This document shows positions 1 through 8,877 of a DNA stretch of 64,000 nucleotides, one piece after another (positions within the stretch are counted from its first letter, which is position 1; each line of letters opens with the position of its first letter). The position numbers and the translations under genes are program-made. The notes under the pieces are model-generated. The model was given only the letters and a program-made list of their open reading frames with translations, was not told the origin of the DNA and made no database searches. Origin of the DNA: an uncultured Enterobacteriaceae bacterium (GTDB taxonomy: Bacteria > Pseudomonadota > Gammaproteobacteria > Enterobacterales > Enterobacteriaceae); the NCBI GenBank assembly GCA_936920625.1, contig CAKZHC010000014.1, forward strand, positions 111,510 through 175,509, given 5' to 3'.

Positions 1-13
1 TTATTGACACTCG

Positions 14-412
14 TTAGCCTCCTGCCTGTTTACTGCCTTTTTTACTCCTGTAATCGGCAACGGCAGCTTTGATTGCGTCTTCGGCCAGAATAGAACAGTG
101 AATTTTTACCGGCGGCAGCTCCAGCTCCTGCGCGATAGCCATATTGGTAATGCTCTGTGCTTCATCCAGTGATTTTCCTTTCACCCATTCAGTAATCAGT
201 GAACTGGAAGCAATGGCCGAACCACAGCCGTAGGTCTTAAACCGTGCATCTTCAATAACGCCAACATTATTCACTTTAATCTGCAGCTTCATCACATCGC
301 CACAGGCTGGTGCGCCAACCATACCGCTACCAATAGTTGGGTCGCTATTATCAAAAGAGCCCACATTACGTGGATTTTCATAGTGATCGATTACTTTTTT
401 ACTGTAAGCCAT
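14..412 (-). CDS. iscU: Fe-S cluster assembly scaffold IscU
   Basis: IscU is the scaffold on which a [2Fe-2S] cluster is built from IscS-derived sulfur before transfer to target proteins by HscA/HscB. The 132-residue product carries the three cluster-ligand cysteines (Cys37, Cys63, Cys106), the conserved Asp39 beside Cys37, and the LPPVK motif at 99-103 that is recognised by the HscA chaperone. The start at 412 gives the family N-terminus MAYSKKVIDHYENPRNVG and has a GGGAGG ribosome site just upstream; the frame stays open further upstream but that extension is not conserved. It lies 23 nt after iscS in the same direction, as in the iscRSUA operon; iscA would lie beyond position 1. The C-terminus has a few more residues than E. 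coli IscU (128 aa). Confidence 0.97.
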   Translation of the reverse strand: MAYSKKVIDHYENPRNVGSFDNSDPTIGSGMVGAPACGDVMKLQIKVNNVGVIEDARFKTYGCGSAIASSSLITEWVKGKSLDEAQSITNMAIAQELELPPVKIHCSILAEDAIKAAVADYRSKKGSKQAGG

Positions 413-435
413 TATCTCGCCTCCCAGGTCTTCAG

Positions 436-1650
436 TTAGTGATGTGCCCACGCTATGCTGTCGAGATCCACCCCCGCTTTGAACATCTCCCATAGGGGGG
501 AGAGATCACGAAGACGATTAATAGACTTATGCACAAGGTCAATAGCATAGTCGATCTCCTCTTCGGTGGTGAAACGTCCCAGTGAAAAACGGATCGAGCT
601 GTGAGCCAGCTCATCATTCATCCCCAGGGCACGCAGTACATAGGATGGCTCGAGACTGGCTGAAGTACAGGCTGAACCGGATGAAACAGCCAGATCTTTT
701 AGTGCCATGATCAGAGATTCACCTTCAACATAATTGAAGCTGACGTTGAGAATGCCCGGCGCACCCCGTTCAAGATCACCGTTGAGATAGACCTCCTCAA
801 TGTCTTTAATACCATTCCATAGGCGATTACGCAGCACTCGCAGGCGGACCATTTCGGCTGCCATCTCCTCTTTTGCAATACGACATGCTTCACCCATGCC
901 CACTATCTGATGCACGGGTAATGTGCCGGATCGCATACCGCGTTCATGCCCGCCACCATGAATCTGGGCTTCCAGCCGGATGCGTGGTTTGCGACACACA
1001 TAGAGCCCCCCAATACCCTTCGGGCCATAGAGTTTATGGGCGGAGAATGACATTAGATCGACTTTGAGCTCCGACAGATTTATCGGCAACTTGCCAACAC
1101 TTTGCGTCGCATCGACATGAAAAATAATACCCCGAGCCCGGCATAGTTCGCCTATTGCTCCGATATCCTGGATCACACCAATCTCATTGTTAACATGCAT
1201 GACAGAAACCAGCACTGTGTCATCACGCATAGCTGCCTCCAGTACTTTCAGATCCAGCAGCCCATTATGCTGCGGTGCCAGCCAGGTAACCTCGAATCCT
1301 TCGCGTTCCAGCTGCCGACAGGCGTCAAGCACAGCTTTGTGTTCAGTTTTACTGGTAATAATGTGCCGGCCTTTCTTCTGGTAAAATGTGGCAGCTCCCT
1401 TGATAGCAAGGTTGTCAGATTCGGTCGCTCCGGAAGTGAAGACAATCTCACGCGCGTCAGCACCAATCAGAGTAGCTATCTGGTTACGCGCAATGTCTGT
1501 TGCTTCTTCGGCCTCCCAGCCAAAACGGTGAGAGCGGGAGGCCGGATTACCGAAAGTACCGTCCAAGGTAAGAAACTGTAGCATTTTCTCAGCAACACGC
1601 CTGTCAACCGGCGTGGTGGCAGAGTAATCCAGATAAATCGGTAAATTCAT
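436..1650 (-). CDS. iscS: Cysteine desulfurase IscS
   Basis: A PLP-dependent enzyme that converts cysteine to alanine and passes the persulfide to IscU for clusters, and to the tRNA thiolation pathway. At 404 residues it has exactly the length of E. coli IscS and aligns without gaps. The PLP lysine is Lys206 in SFSAHKLYGPKG, and the mobile catalytic cysteine is in the SSGSACTSAS loop near residue 328. The ATG at 1650 is preceded by a GGAG site. It sits between iscR and iscU in the same orientation, so it should be co-transcribed and controlled by IscR. No sign of decay. Confidence 0.98.
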   Translation of the reverse strand: MNLPIYLDYSATTPVDRRVAEKMLQFLTLDGTFGNPASRSHRFGWEAEEATDIARNQIATLIGADAREIVFTSGATESDNLAIKGAATFYQKKGRHIITSKTEHKAVLDACRQLEREGFEVTWLAPQHNGLLDLKVLEAAMRDDTVLVSVMHVNNEIGVIQDIGAIGELCRARGIIFHVDATQSVGKLPINLSELKVDLMSFSAHKLYGPKGIGGLYVCRKPRIRLEAQIHGGGHERGMRSGTLPVHQIVGMGEACRIAKEEMAAEMVRLRVLRNRLWNGIKDIEEVYLNGDLERGAPGILNVSFNYVEGESLIMALKDLAVSSGSACTSASLEPSYVLRALGMNDELAHSSIRFSLGRFTTEEEIDYAIDLVHKSINRLRDLSPLWEMFKAGVDLDSIAWAHH

Positions 1651-1705
1651 TGCTGTTAAACTCCATATATCACTTCAAGTACAACTTTTATTAATAGACC
1701 TGGTA

Positions 1706-2209
1706 TCAGGAATACAGATTATTTATGACGATAATGTCCTGCGGATGACTACTGGCACCGGCACGAGCGACTTCACAGTCCTGACGATCAGCGACATTTT
1801 TAATCTCCTGATTTCTCAGCAGCTCTGCAAGCGTAATATTGTTGAGGAAATCGTTAATGCGCTCACTGAGATCACTCCAGAGCACATGGGTCAGGCAGCG
1901 TTCACCACCCTGGCAGCCTTCCTTACCATGACATCTGGTCGCATCCAGTGATGACTCATCTACTGCGCTGATAATCGCCCCCACGGCAATGTCGGCAGGG
2001 TCGCGCGTAGGCAGATAACCACCGCCGGGGCCACGCACACTGGCTACCAGACTATTTTTTCTCAGGCGTGAGAAAAGCTGTTCAAGATAAAAAAGCGAAA
2101 TCGCCTGACGTTCAGAAATATCAGCTAACGACACGGGACCGGCGTGAGCATGCAACGCAACATCAAGCATAGCGGTAACTGCATAGCGTCCTTTAGAAGT
2201 CAATCTCAT
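1706..2209 (-). CDS. iscR: Fe-S cluster-sensing Rrf2 regulator IscR
   Basis: An Rrf2-family transcription factor that represses its own isc operon when it holds a [2Fe-2S] cluster. The N-terminal winged helix (about residues 1-70, starting MRLTSKGRYAVTAMLDVAL) is nearly identical to E. coli. The cluster ligands are Cys93, Cys99, Cys105 and His108, each one position later than in E. coli because of one extra residue before ATRC. The length is 167 aa versus 162, with a divergent C-terminal tail. It is first in the iscR-iscS-iscU operon, 55 nt ahead of iscS. A good IscR type 1 site is found upstream at 2434-2458. In E. coli trmJ lies upstream of iscR; here it is absent. Confidence 0.97.
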   Translation of the reverse strand: MRLTSKGRYAVTAMLDVALHAHAGPVSLADISERQAISLFYLEQLFSRLRKNSLVASVRGPGGGYLPTRDPADIAVGAIISAVDESSLDATRCHGKEGCQGGERCLTHVLWSDLSERINDFLNNITLAELLRNQEIKNVADRQDCEVARAGASSHPQDIIVINNLYS

Positions 2210-2433
2210 GATCTATATCGCACTCCCGGTAATTCCCATCCAGACTCAAAGTCACAGCCAAACATGGCCGGACTGATTTGCTTTCTTAAACGCCAGACGA
2301 GGCGAGCTTAACAGCCTCACATTCACATATAGCAACAATCGATTGCGATTTGGTAATTCTGCTCGCAACCAAAGCTGCGGCGCCAACAAATACGCAGTCG
2401 CCGGACAAAATAATTTTACGCTAGTAGTCTGAC

Positions 2434-2458
2434 ATTCCCGAGTGTTTTGGTCAACTAT
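2434..2458 (-). promoter_or_regulatory. IscR type 1 operator / iscR promoter region
   Basis: Read on the minus strand the site begins ATAGTTGACC and ends CTCGGGAAT, fitting the IscR type 1 consensus, where TTGAC overlaps the -35 element and TCGGG(t/a)AT forms the other half. It points toward iscR. The distance to the iscR start (about 225 nt) is longer than the short leader known in E. coli, so the transcript may have an unusually long leader, or further promoter elements lie nearer the gene. Confidence 0.75.
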
Positions 2459-2643
2459 TCACTGCACGTGTTTGAGGTGCCGTCTGGCAAAGCTCAATAA
2501 ACCCTGCGGCACATCATAAATGGGGGACTTTTAACAATCATTCTGCTATGATGCGCGCCGGTTTGATTCATATATCAATATATTGTACTAATTTTTATTT
2601 TTAGTTTTTAGCTGGCGTAGCCGTGCTCAGCAAACAGCGCCAC

Positions 2644-2656
2644 TGGTTCTTTAACA
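2644..2656 (+). promoter_or_regulatory. boxA-like element in the suhB leader
   Basis: TGGTTCTTTAACA is close to the rRNA boxA (TGCTCTTTAACA) bound by NusB/NusE. It lies 20 nt before the suhB start. In E. coli suhB a leader boxA lets Nus factors and SuhB itself repress suhB translation; the same feedback is inferred here from sequence and position. Confidence 0.65.
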
Positions 2657-2676
2657 TTCAGAGAGTGACAAAACTT

Positions 2677-3489
2677 ATGCATCCCATGCTCAATATTGCT
2701 ATACGCGCCGCACGTAAAGCCGGGAATGTTATTGCCAGAAACTATGAGACACCTGATATTGTTGAGGTGGACCAGAAAAGTAGTAACGACTTCGTCACCA
2801 ATGTTGATCGTGATGCAGAACGCCAGATTATTGAGATAATTCGTAAATCCTACCCTAAACATTCCATCCTCACTGAGGAAAGCGGTGAACTGGCAGCAGA
2901 AGATCAAGATGTTCAATGGGTAATAGATCCTCTGGATGGTACAACCAACTTCATAAAACGCCTGCCCCATTTTTCTGTCTCAATCGCAATGCGCATCAAA
3001 GGGCGAACCGAAATTGCCGTCGTTTATGATCCCATGCGTAATGAACTGTTCACAGCAGTGCGCGGCCAGGGCGCTCAGCTCAATGGCTATCGTCTGCGTT
3101 GTAGCACCGCCCGTGATGTAAATGGCACACTGCTGGCAACCGGATTTCCCTTCAAGCAGAAACAACATACCAATAGCTACCTGGGGGTCGTAGGCAAACT
3201 GTTTACTCAATGTGCCGATTTTCGCCGTACTGGGTCAGCTGCACTCGATCTGGCATATGTTGCTGCCGGACGGGTTGATGGTTTCTTCGAAATTGGGCTT
3301 AAGCCCTGGGACCTGGCCGCTGGAGAATTGCTGGTGCGTGAAGCGGGGGGCCTGGTAACTGACTTTTCAGGTAATCACCACTATATAACATCAGGTAATC
3401 TGGTAGCCGGTAACCCCCGCGTGGTAAAAGCAATGCTGGCAATGATGCGCGACGAACTGAGTGAACCGTTAAAAAGCCAGACTGATTAA
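2677..3489 (+). CDS. suhB: Inositol-1-monophosphatase / Nus-complex protein SuhB
   Basis: A metal-dependent phosphatase of the inositol monophosphatase fold which in enterobacteria also joins the rRNA antitermination complex with NusA, B, E and G. The 270-residue product has the metal-binding Glu67 (TEESGE) and the WVIDPLDGTTNF motif with Asp84 and Asp87, and the C-terminal PWDLAAGELLVREAGG motif. The start at 2677 gives MHPMLNIAIRAARKAGN as in E. coli (267 aa); an in-frame upstream ATG at 2623 is rejected because it would translate the boxA-like leader. No strong Shine-Dalgarno is present, which fits translation held down by leader elements. Confidence 0.97.
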   Translation: MHPMLNIAIRAARKAGNVIARNYETPDIVEVDQKSSNDFVTNVDRDAERQIIEIIRKSYPKHSILTEESGELAAEDQDVQWVIDPLDGTTNFIKRLPHFSVSIAMRIKGRTEIAVVYDPMRNELFTAVRGQGAQLNGYRLRCSTARDVNGTLLATGFPFKQKQHTNSYLGVVGKLFTQCADFRRTGSAALDLAYVAAGRVDGFFEIGLKPWDLAAGELLVREAGGLVTDFSGNHHYITSGNLVAGNPRVVKAMLAMMRDELSEPLKSQTD

Positions 3490-3983
3490 AGAGATAAACT
3501 GGCATCTTACAGCTGATAACCGGGCATACAGGATGTCAGGCAGTATAAGATTGACAATTAATGACTGGCCAAACATGAATTCAGCATTCTACCGAATCCA
3601 AGCCGACGGCCATAGTACGGCTGCCCGTGGTTTTTTCCTGCATAATATTTCACAGCACTAATACTACTCTACTGCCAGCCCGCCTATCTGTGGCTTTACT
3701 CTGCCAGTTGTTAAACTTCGCTTCTGCCATATGGCGTATCAGCTCTGATTCAGGATACAGTGCTGTTATTATCATCTGTGCATAAAATCACTCGGATTGA
3801 GAATCTGTTTATAGCAGTTATTGCTTAATTGAAACAGTGTGTCACAATCAGTAGTTTATGAGTAATATTAAGGTCTCATTGTGACCGGAACTCAATGCCA
3901 GCACAGCAGTAACGAAGTTAATCAGGCGTTCCGCCTGCAACCAGCTATTGTTATAAACCCATGTCAATTGCTGGAAAATTGCG
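3490..3983. other. Spacer between suhB and csiE
   Basis: No gene is visible in 494 bp. In E. coli yfhR occupies this interval; no trace was recognised. A weak CRP-like match (TGTGA at 3880, CTCAA at 3891, spaced by 6) lies about 100 nt before csiE, which is of note because E. coli csiE is activated by cAMP-CRP and RpoS; it is not strong enough to list as a site. Confidence 0.5.
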
Positions 3984-5252
3984 ATGAGCTCTTTTACTAC
4001 TGACCCTCCGCCATTCACCAGCCTGCAACGTTGGTGTCACACAGTCTTGCTTTTCTGTCTTCCCGGTTTACGTGTAACAACAGATTTACTCAGCGAGCTC
4101 AACTCAGTCAGCCAGCAGTGTGTGCGTAGTGATATCAGTTGTCTGGCAGAAGAAATAGCATATTACTATCAACTTAAATTTACCGAAGACCGCACTGGTA
4201 TTTGGCGACTGGAAGGCAAGGAACTTAACAGACGATTATGCTTACTACAATGGCTGCGCCGCTCGCTGCATTCGTCTCCTGACTTTGTGCAATACTATTT
4301 TGAACCTGCACTGCGACAAAAACTGAGTGAACAAGATTGTGAGAAAGCGCTTTATGATCAGCACAACCTGAAGACGTTGATCCACTATTGTGGACAGCAA
4401 TTTTATCGTCAGTTTTCTCACCATGATGTACAGCTCCTGCAACTCTGCCTGCAATATTGCCTCTGTAACACTCGTCAGGTTCGATTTACTCGCTGTCAAT
4501 TATCCTGGCTTAAGAACAAGCGTGAATGGTTAATAGCAGATCAAATCTGGCACTACTGGCAAAAATACCATCACTTCTCTGCCACACGCAACGAGAAGCC
4601 TTTCCTCGCACTGTTGTTCAGCCTTATCCACTCCCCGACGATTGAACAAATAACTCACGACAACGAACGCAGGCTTTACAGTGCTGTTAAGTCACTTACC
4701 CGTCACTATCAGCGCGTGTCAGATATATCTCTCAATAATGCAGAGCGGCTACAGGAACAGCTTTATACTCATCTGGCACAGGCACTGGACCGCGTGCTGT
4801 TTGCTATTAAGATTGATGACAGCCTGACGGCAGAAATGACAACCCTCTATCCACGCCTGCTGCGTACCACGCGTGAAGTGCTCGCACCATTCGAGGCAGA
4901 CTTTACTATTTGCTTTCCTGAAGAGGAAATAGGTTTAATTGCGATAATATTCGGTGCCTGGCTTTTGCATGAGAACGCAATGCAGGAGAAACAGGTACTT
5001 CTACTGACTGGTGATAACAGCTCCGCGGAAAAAGAATTGGAACAGCAGATCCGTGAACTGACGTTATTACCACTTAATATCAAATACCTCGACGTGTACG
5101 CCTGGCAGCGTGACGGCACTCCAAAAGAGATCTCGCTGGTAATATCGCCCTATGCAACCGCACTACCACTTTACTCCCCGCCTTTTATTCATGCGGAATT
5201 ACCGCTGACAGAACAACAAAAACAGGCCATTAAAACCCTGCTGGAAAGCTAA
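3984..5252 (+). CDS. csiE: Stationary-phase inducible protein CsiE
   Basis: The 422-residue product aligns end to end with E. coli CsiE (426 aa), including the LNQRLCL-type segment (here LNRRLCLLQWLRRSL), YTHLAQALDR, EEEIGLIAIIFGAWL and LLPLNIKYLDV. The family carries PTS-regulation (PRD-like) domains, placing it among carbon-starvation regulators, but its target is unknown. It follows suhB as in E. coli. The frame is intact; codons and length show no decay. Confidence 0.93.
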   Translation: MSSFTTDPPPFTSLQRWCHTVLLFCLPGLRVTTDLLSELNSVSQQCVRSDISCLAEEIAYYYQLKFTEDRTGIWRLEGKELNRRLCLLQWLRRSLHSSPDFVQYYFEPALRQKLSEQDCEKALYDQHNLKTLIHYCGQQFYRQFSHHDVQLLQLCLQYCLCNTRQVRFTRCQLSWLKNKREWLIADQIWHYWQKYHHFSATRNEKPFLALLFSLIHSPTIEQITHDNERRLYSAVKSLTRHYQRVSDISLNNAERLQEQLYTHLAQALDRVLFAIKIDDSLTAEMTTLYPRLLRTTREVLAPFEADFTICFPEEEIGLIAIIFGAWLLHENAMQEKQVLLLTGDNSSAEKELEQQIRELTLLPLNIKYLDVYAWQRDGTPKEISLVISPYATALPLYSPPFIHAELPLTEQQKQAIKTLLES

Positions 5253-5385
5253 ATAGCATATTGCAAGACTGAACCCGCATTTTTTCCAGTAAGAGCTAAT
5301 TTCCGGACTCCGGTAATTAATATGCTCCCAGCCCCATGGTATTCTCGTGACTTTCATCACATATCACATTGACGGCTGTTTGTCG

Positions 5386-5971
5386 TCATTTGGGGGGAAC
5401 GTTTGACTGCACCTGTTTTGACTGCCCCCTCACCATGCCAGAGAACACACCGTCACGATGAATCCATGCATGTGTCAGTGCAGCCGCCAGATGGCCCAGT
5501 ATCAGAGCAAACATCAGCCAGGCCAGACTGGCGTGGCTGTCCCGCAGCCAAGCGTAGAGCACAGGATTGACAGGCATAACAGGTGGCAAATTGAATCCCC
5601 TGATTAATGTAATGGGGTACCCCCCAGCCGAAAGCATAGACCAGCCAATAAGGGGTAACATCAGCATCAGGACGTACAACAGCACATGCGAGGCGCTGGC
5701 AATTCGGGCCTGCCAGCGCGGCACAGAGGCAGGCAGAGCTGACACCGGACAAAGCAAAAGCAGACAGTTGAATAAACGCAGTATTGCCAGCAATAGAATT
5801 GCAATACCAAGCGGCCGGTGCAGGCTGATGAGCCAGAGCCGGTGATTGACCGAACCCATCATCCCCACACCTAATGAACAGCATGGCAAGAATCATCAGT
5901 GCCATCAGCCAGTGCAGAATTCTCGCAGTAGTGTTAAAACGGCTTGGCAGTTCAGTCCGGACTGGATGCAT
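5386..5971 (-). pseudogene. Cytochrome b561-like membrane protein, frameshifted
   Basis: A four-helix di-heme cytochrome b561 that normally takes electrons to or from a partner oxidoreductase in the inner membrane. The N-terminal part (from 5971: MHPVRTELPSRF, then ARILHWLMALMILAMLFI) is in one frame; the rest (GVGMMGSVNHRLWLISLHRPLGIAIL onward, to 5386) is in another. The conserved block LFI-GVGMM is restored by removing one base, the A of the minus strand at 5872. Histidines expected for heme are seen in LHW and LHRPLG and in the last helix. The start overlaps the end of the upstream peroxidase by 20 nt, so the two were a translationally coupled pair. A sequencing error would also explain the single extra base. 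Confidence 0.85.
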
Positions 5972-7034
5972 CGTTAGTACCCTCCCTTTTTATCTTGCCC
6001 ACGGCTGCGGCAGTCCTGCCGTAGCCTGTCTCACGCATACGCTGGTTAAACGAGTGCGAATAGACTCCCGAACGGGCATTCAAAACCAGATCGCCTGAAA
6101 CTCTGATGCCCAACGGGATGATGCTGGGGTCGTAGTTAATATCACGGCAGGCGCCATCACTCTGCTCAAAAACGCGCGTAACTTCCACTGTACCAGCAAC
6201 AATACGCTGTCTGTCTTCCGGCCAGGGCTCAGAGGGGTCCTGATACGGATCACCAGGCTTTGCCAGTTGCAGAACCATATCCCAGTTAAGCGGTCCCTGC
6301 CCAATACGCTGCCGTAAGTCATCAAAAAGGAAGTCAGGACTGAGTTGTTTTCGCTCATCACGGCTAATCGCCATGAATGGCAGATGTGATCGAAAGGACC
6401 AGCGCACCGGCTGTTCACGACCGTCAGGCCCGACAAATAAGAAGGCATGGACACCGAAGTACTCAACTCCGGCAAAACTCCGCGTGAGTGGAGCCTTATC
6501 GGTCCATTCACTGAATTTGCGCGCCTCTGGATATTCCTCATAAAAAGCGGCGATACGAGCCGGATCGGGCTGACCGGAGTCAGGATTGGGTCGGAACGCG
6601 ATTCGCTGCGCGAGGAATCCTTCCGGATTATGCGTTGGGAAAAAGGGTTGGGTATTCATGGCAATACGCCATTGCTGCCCATCGTCAGTAGTCAGCATAA
6701 GGGCCATGCTAACAGTATCCGTGGAGCTGTCCGCTGCGTAAGGGTTGTTGCTGGCAATTGAGAATCGCCCAACGACCGGTACTTTGTGCTGAGTAAAGAC
6801 GCGCGCCACAGAAATTGATGCTGCCTCATGGCCGGGGCCAGGCCGAAAAGTACCGGCATAGCAGATACCTTTACTATGAGCACGTCGAAAGCCCGGTACG
6901 CCAGTCTTGAGTGCATCGCCAAGGAATGTCCGGGTGGTCACCCTATCTCCTGTCCACCCCGCGGTCCATGCAAATGCTAGGGCCAGTGAACCGGTAATCA
7001 GGATAATCCCCAGCAGCGGCTTCCAATGCCTCAA
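5952..7034 (-). CDS. Membrane-anchored catalase-related heme peroxidase (SrpA-like)
   Basis: A small-subunit catalase-family protein of 360 residues. After an N-terminal membrane anchor or uncleaved signal (about residues 5-25) the catalase core follows, with the distal histidine in GFRRAHSKG (His53) and the proximal heme tyrosine in RSGVYSHSFNQR (Tyr325). Such proteins act as organic-hydroperoxide peroxidases, often paired with a cytochrome b561, which is the gene immediately downstream. Translation appears to start at a TTG at 7034 that follows a strong GGAGG by 6 nt. With the b561 partner frameshifted, its electron supply may be lost even though this gene is open. Confidence 0.88.
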   Translation of the reverse strand: MRHWKPLLGIILITGSLALAFAWTAGWTGDRVTTRTFLGDALKTGVPGFRRAHSKGICYAGTFRPGPGHEAASISVARVFTQHKVPVVGRFSIASNNPYAADSSTDTVSMALMLTTDDGQQWRIAMNTQPFFPTHNPEGFLAQRIAFRPNPDSGQPDPARIAAFYEEYPEARKFSEWTDKAPLTRSFAGVEYFGVHAFLFVGPDGREQPVRWSFRSHLPFMAISRDERKQLSPDFLFDDLRQRIGQGPLNWDMVLQLAKPGDPYQDPSEPWPEDRQRIVAGTVEVTRVFEQSDGACRDINYDPSIIPLGIRVSGDLVLNARSGVYSHSFNQRMRETGYGRTAAAVGKIKREGTNDASSPD

Positions 7035-7457
7035 AATCGACCTCCATGATCAATCTGCAACATCATCTGTAACATATCATCCTGCGGGAGGTCTATACGA
7101 AGCGCGTATTTTGCGCGGATATAGAGCACACAGAGTCCAGATATAGTCATTCATGGCTTATCGCCATACACGACCTCGTGGTTTCTTACCGCTGTCATGT
7201 GGGCCGGGAAAGGTAGTTAACAACCTGAGATGATTATGTTCTGACAGCACAAAGGCTGTTCGCAGATAAAGGCCAGTGATGTCGCCCTGCTAAGTCGGCA
7301 GATTATCACACTATTTTCTGAATTCTGACTGATGTTGCATCAACAATACAATAGCAAAAAAGCCGACAAAACACGGCTAACAAACACAGATTTTATACAA
7401 ATAAAACTGGCACTGTTAACCACCCTGTCAGCCATTACAGCACTAGCAATTCATCCT
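7035..7457. other. Spacer between the peroxidase gene and glyA
   Basis: 423 bp without a credible gene. It holds the glyA terminator (7355-7378) and presumably the promoter of the peroxidase-b561 pair. In E. coli many genes separate csiE and glyA. Confidence 0.5.
7355..7378 (-). terminator. Rho-independent terminator of glyA
   Basis: On the minus strand AGCCG, an 8-nt loop, CGGCT and then a run of T form an intrinsic terminator about 80 nt after the glyA stop. Confidence 0.8.
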
Positions 7458-8711
7458 CTAGCCATAAACGGGGAATCGCGCACAGATCTCCAGTACTTTC
7501 CGCTTAATACGCTCGATGGTGGCCTCATCGCTGATATTATCCAGCACATCACAGATCCAATTCGCCAGTTCTCGCACTTCAGCTTCTTTAAAGCCCCTGC
7601 GGGTCACTGCGGGTGTGCCGAGACGAATACCGGAAGTAACAAATGGGCTCTTAGGATCATCAGGAACACTATTTTTATTTACCGTGATATTCGCGCGTCC
7701 CAGTGCAGCATCAGCTTCTTTGCCTGTCAGATTTTTGCTCACCAGATTCAGCAGGAACAGATGATTATGTGTTGCACCCGATACCACGTTGTAACCACGC
7801 TCAAGAAATATCTCGACCATTGCCTTAGCATTTTTTACCACCTGATGCTGATAGAGTTTGAATTCAGGCTCCATCGCTTCCTTAAATGCCACTGCTTTAC
7901 CTGCAATCACATGCATGAGAGGCCCCCCCTGACCACCGGGGAATACAGACGAATTAAGTTTCCTGTAAAACTCTTCATCCATACCTTTCGCCAAAATCAG
8001 TCCGCCACGGGGACCGGCGAGTGTTTTGTGAGTAGTAGATGTGACAACATGGGCATGCGGTAACGGGTTAGCATACACTCCGGCTGCAATCAACCCTGCT
8101 ATATGAGCCATATCAACAAATAAGTAAGCACCGATGCTGTCGGCAATATCGCGCATTTTGGCCCAGTCACACAAGCCAGAATAGGCAGAAAAACCACCAA
8201 TGATCATGCGCGGTTTATGTTTCTGAGCCAGTTCTGCCAGGGCGTCATAATCAATCCTACCTTTAGCATCAATGCCGTAGGGAATGATGTTGTAGAGCTG
8301 ACCTGAGAAGTTGACAGGCGAACCGTGGGTCAGGTGGCCGCCGTGGGCCAGATTCATGCCCATAACCGTATCACCCGGCTTAAGCAGCGCCGTATATACG
8401 GTAAAATTAGCCTGAGAGCCAGAATGGGGCTGAACGTTGGCAAAATCAGCACCAAAAAGCGCCTTTGCACGCTCAATAGCCAGCTGCTCAACAACATCCA
8501 CATATTCACAACCACCGTAGTAACGCTTACCTGGGTAACCCTCCGCATATTTATTGGTTAGTTGTGAACCTTGCGCCTGCATCACACGTGGGCTGGTGTA
8601 GTTTTCTGAAGCAATCAATTCGATGTGCTCCTCCTGCCGTTCTTTCTCCTGCTCCATTGCCTGCCATAATTTAGTATCATAATCGGCAATGTTCATCTCA
8701 CGCTTTAACAT
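7458..8711 (-). CDS. glyA: Serine hydroxymethyltransferase
   Basis: Interconverts serine and glycine with tetrahydrofolate, supplying one-carbon units. The start at 8711 gives MLKREMNIADYDTKLWQAME and a 417-residue protein identical in length to E. coli GlyA; the frame extends 60 codons upstream but that part is not conserved. The PLP lysine is in STTHKTLAGPRGG (Lys229 by alignment). An imperfect PurR-like palindrome lies upstream. In E. coli glyA neighbours hmp; here mrcB follows 167 nt upstream, marking a rearrangement boundary. Confidence 0.98.
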   Translation of the reverse strand: MLKREMNIADYDTKLWQAMEQEKERQEEHIELIASENYTSPRVMQAQGSQLTNKYAEGYPGKRYYGGCEYVDVVEQLAIERAKALFGADFANVQPHSGSQANFTVYTALLKPGDTVMGMNLAHGGHLTHGSPVNFSGQLYNIIPYGIDAKGRIDYDALAELAQKHKPRMIIGGFSAYSGLCDWAKMRDIADSIGAYLFVDMAHIAGLIAAGVYANPLPHAHVVTSTTHKTLAGPRGGLILAKGMDEEFYRKLNSSVFPGGQGGPLMHVIAGKAVAFKEAMEPEFKLYQHQVVKNAKAMVEIFLERGYNVVSGATHNHLFLLNLVSKNLTGKEADAALGRANITVNKNSVPDDPKSPFVTSGIRLGTPAVTRRGFKEAEVRELANWICDVLDNISDEATIERIKRKVLEICARFPVYG

Positions 8712-8777
8712 CCGCATCTCCTGGCTCAAATAGCACAAATTATCGCAAAGATTGCCCCATGGGGTGAAGGTTATATA

Positions 8778-8793
8778 GTGTAAACGGTTTGCT
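8778..8793 (-). promoter_or_regulatory. Possible PurR operator before glyA
   Basis: GTGTAAACGGTTTGCT matches the PurR consensus ANGCAANCGNTTNCNT at all but three fixed positions and lies 67-82 nt before the glyA start, where PurR acts on E. coli glyA. Weak alone; supported by context. Confidence 0.35.
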
Positions 8794-8877
8794 GTGAGAT
8801 GGACAGCTCCCTCCTGTCTCTCAGGCAAATGATGTTTCGTACCCGCGCCGTATCCAGAAGCAGGCACGCTACACCGA

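Larger units (their letters stand above)
2210..2676. other. Divergent iscR/suhB spacer; trmJ absent
   Basis: A non-coding spacer between the divergent iscR and suhB. In E. coli the tRNA methyltransferase gene trmJ occupies this position on the iscR strand; no TrmJ-like peptide could be read in any frame here. What remains is regulatory: an IscR type 1 site (2434-2458) and the suhB leader with a boxA-like element (2644-2656). Confidence 0.7.

Noticed and set aside
7458..8063. Long plus-strand open frame antisense to glyA (from 7332)
   Set aside because: It lies over the conserved glyA and its terminator and has no known motif; a shadow of glyA codon use.
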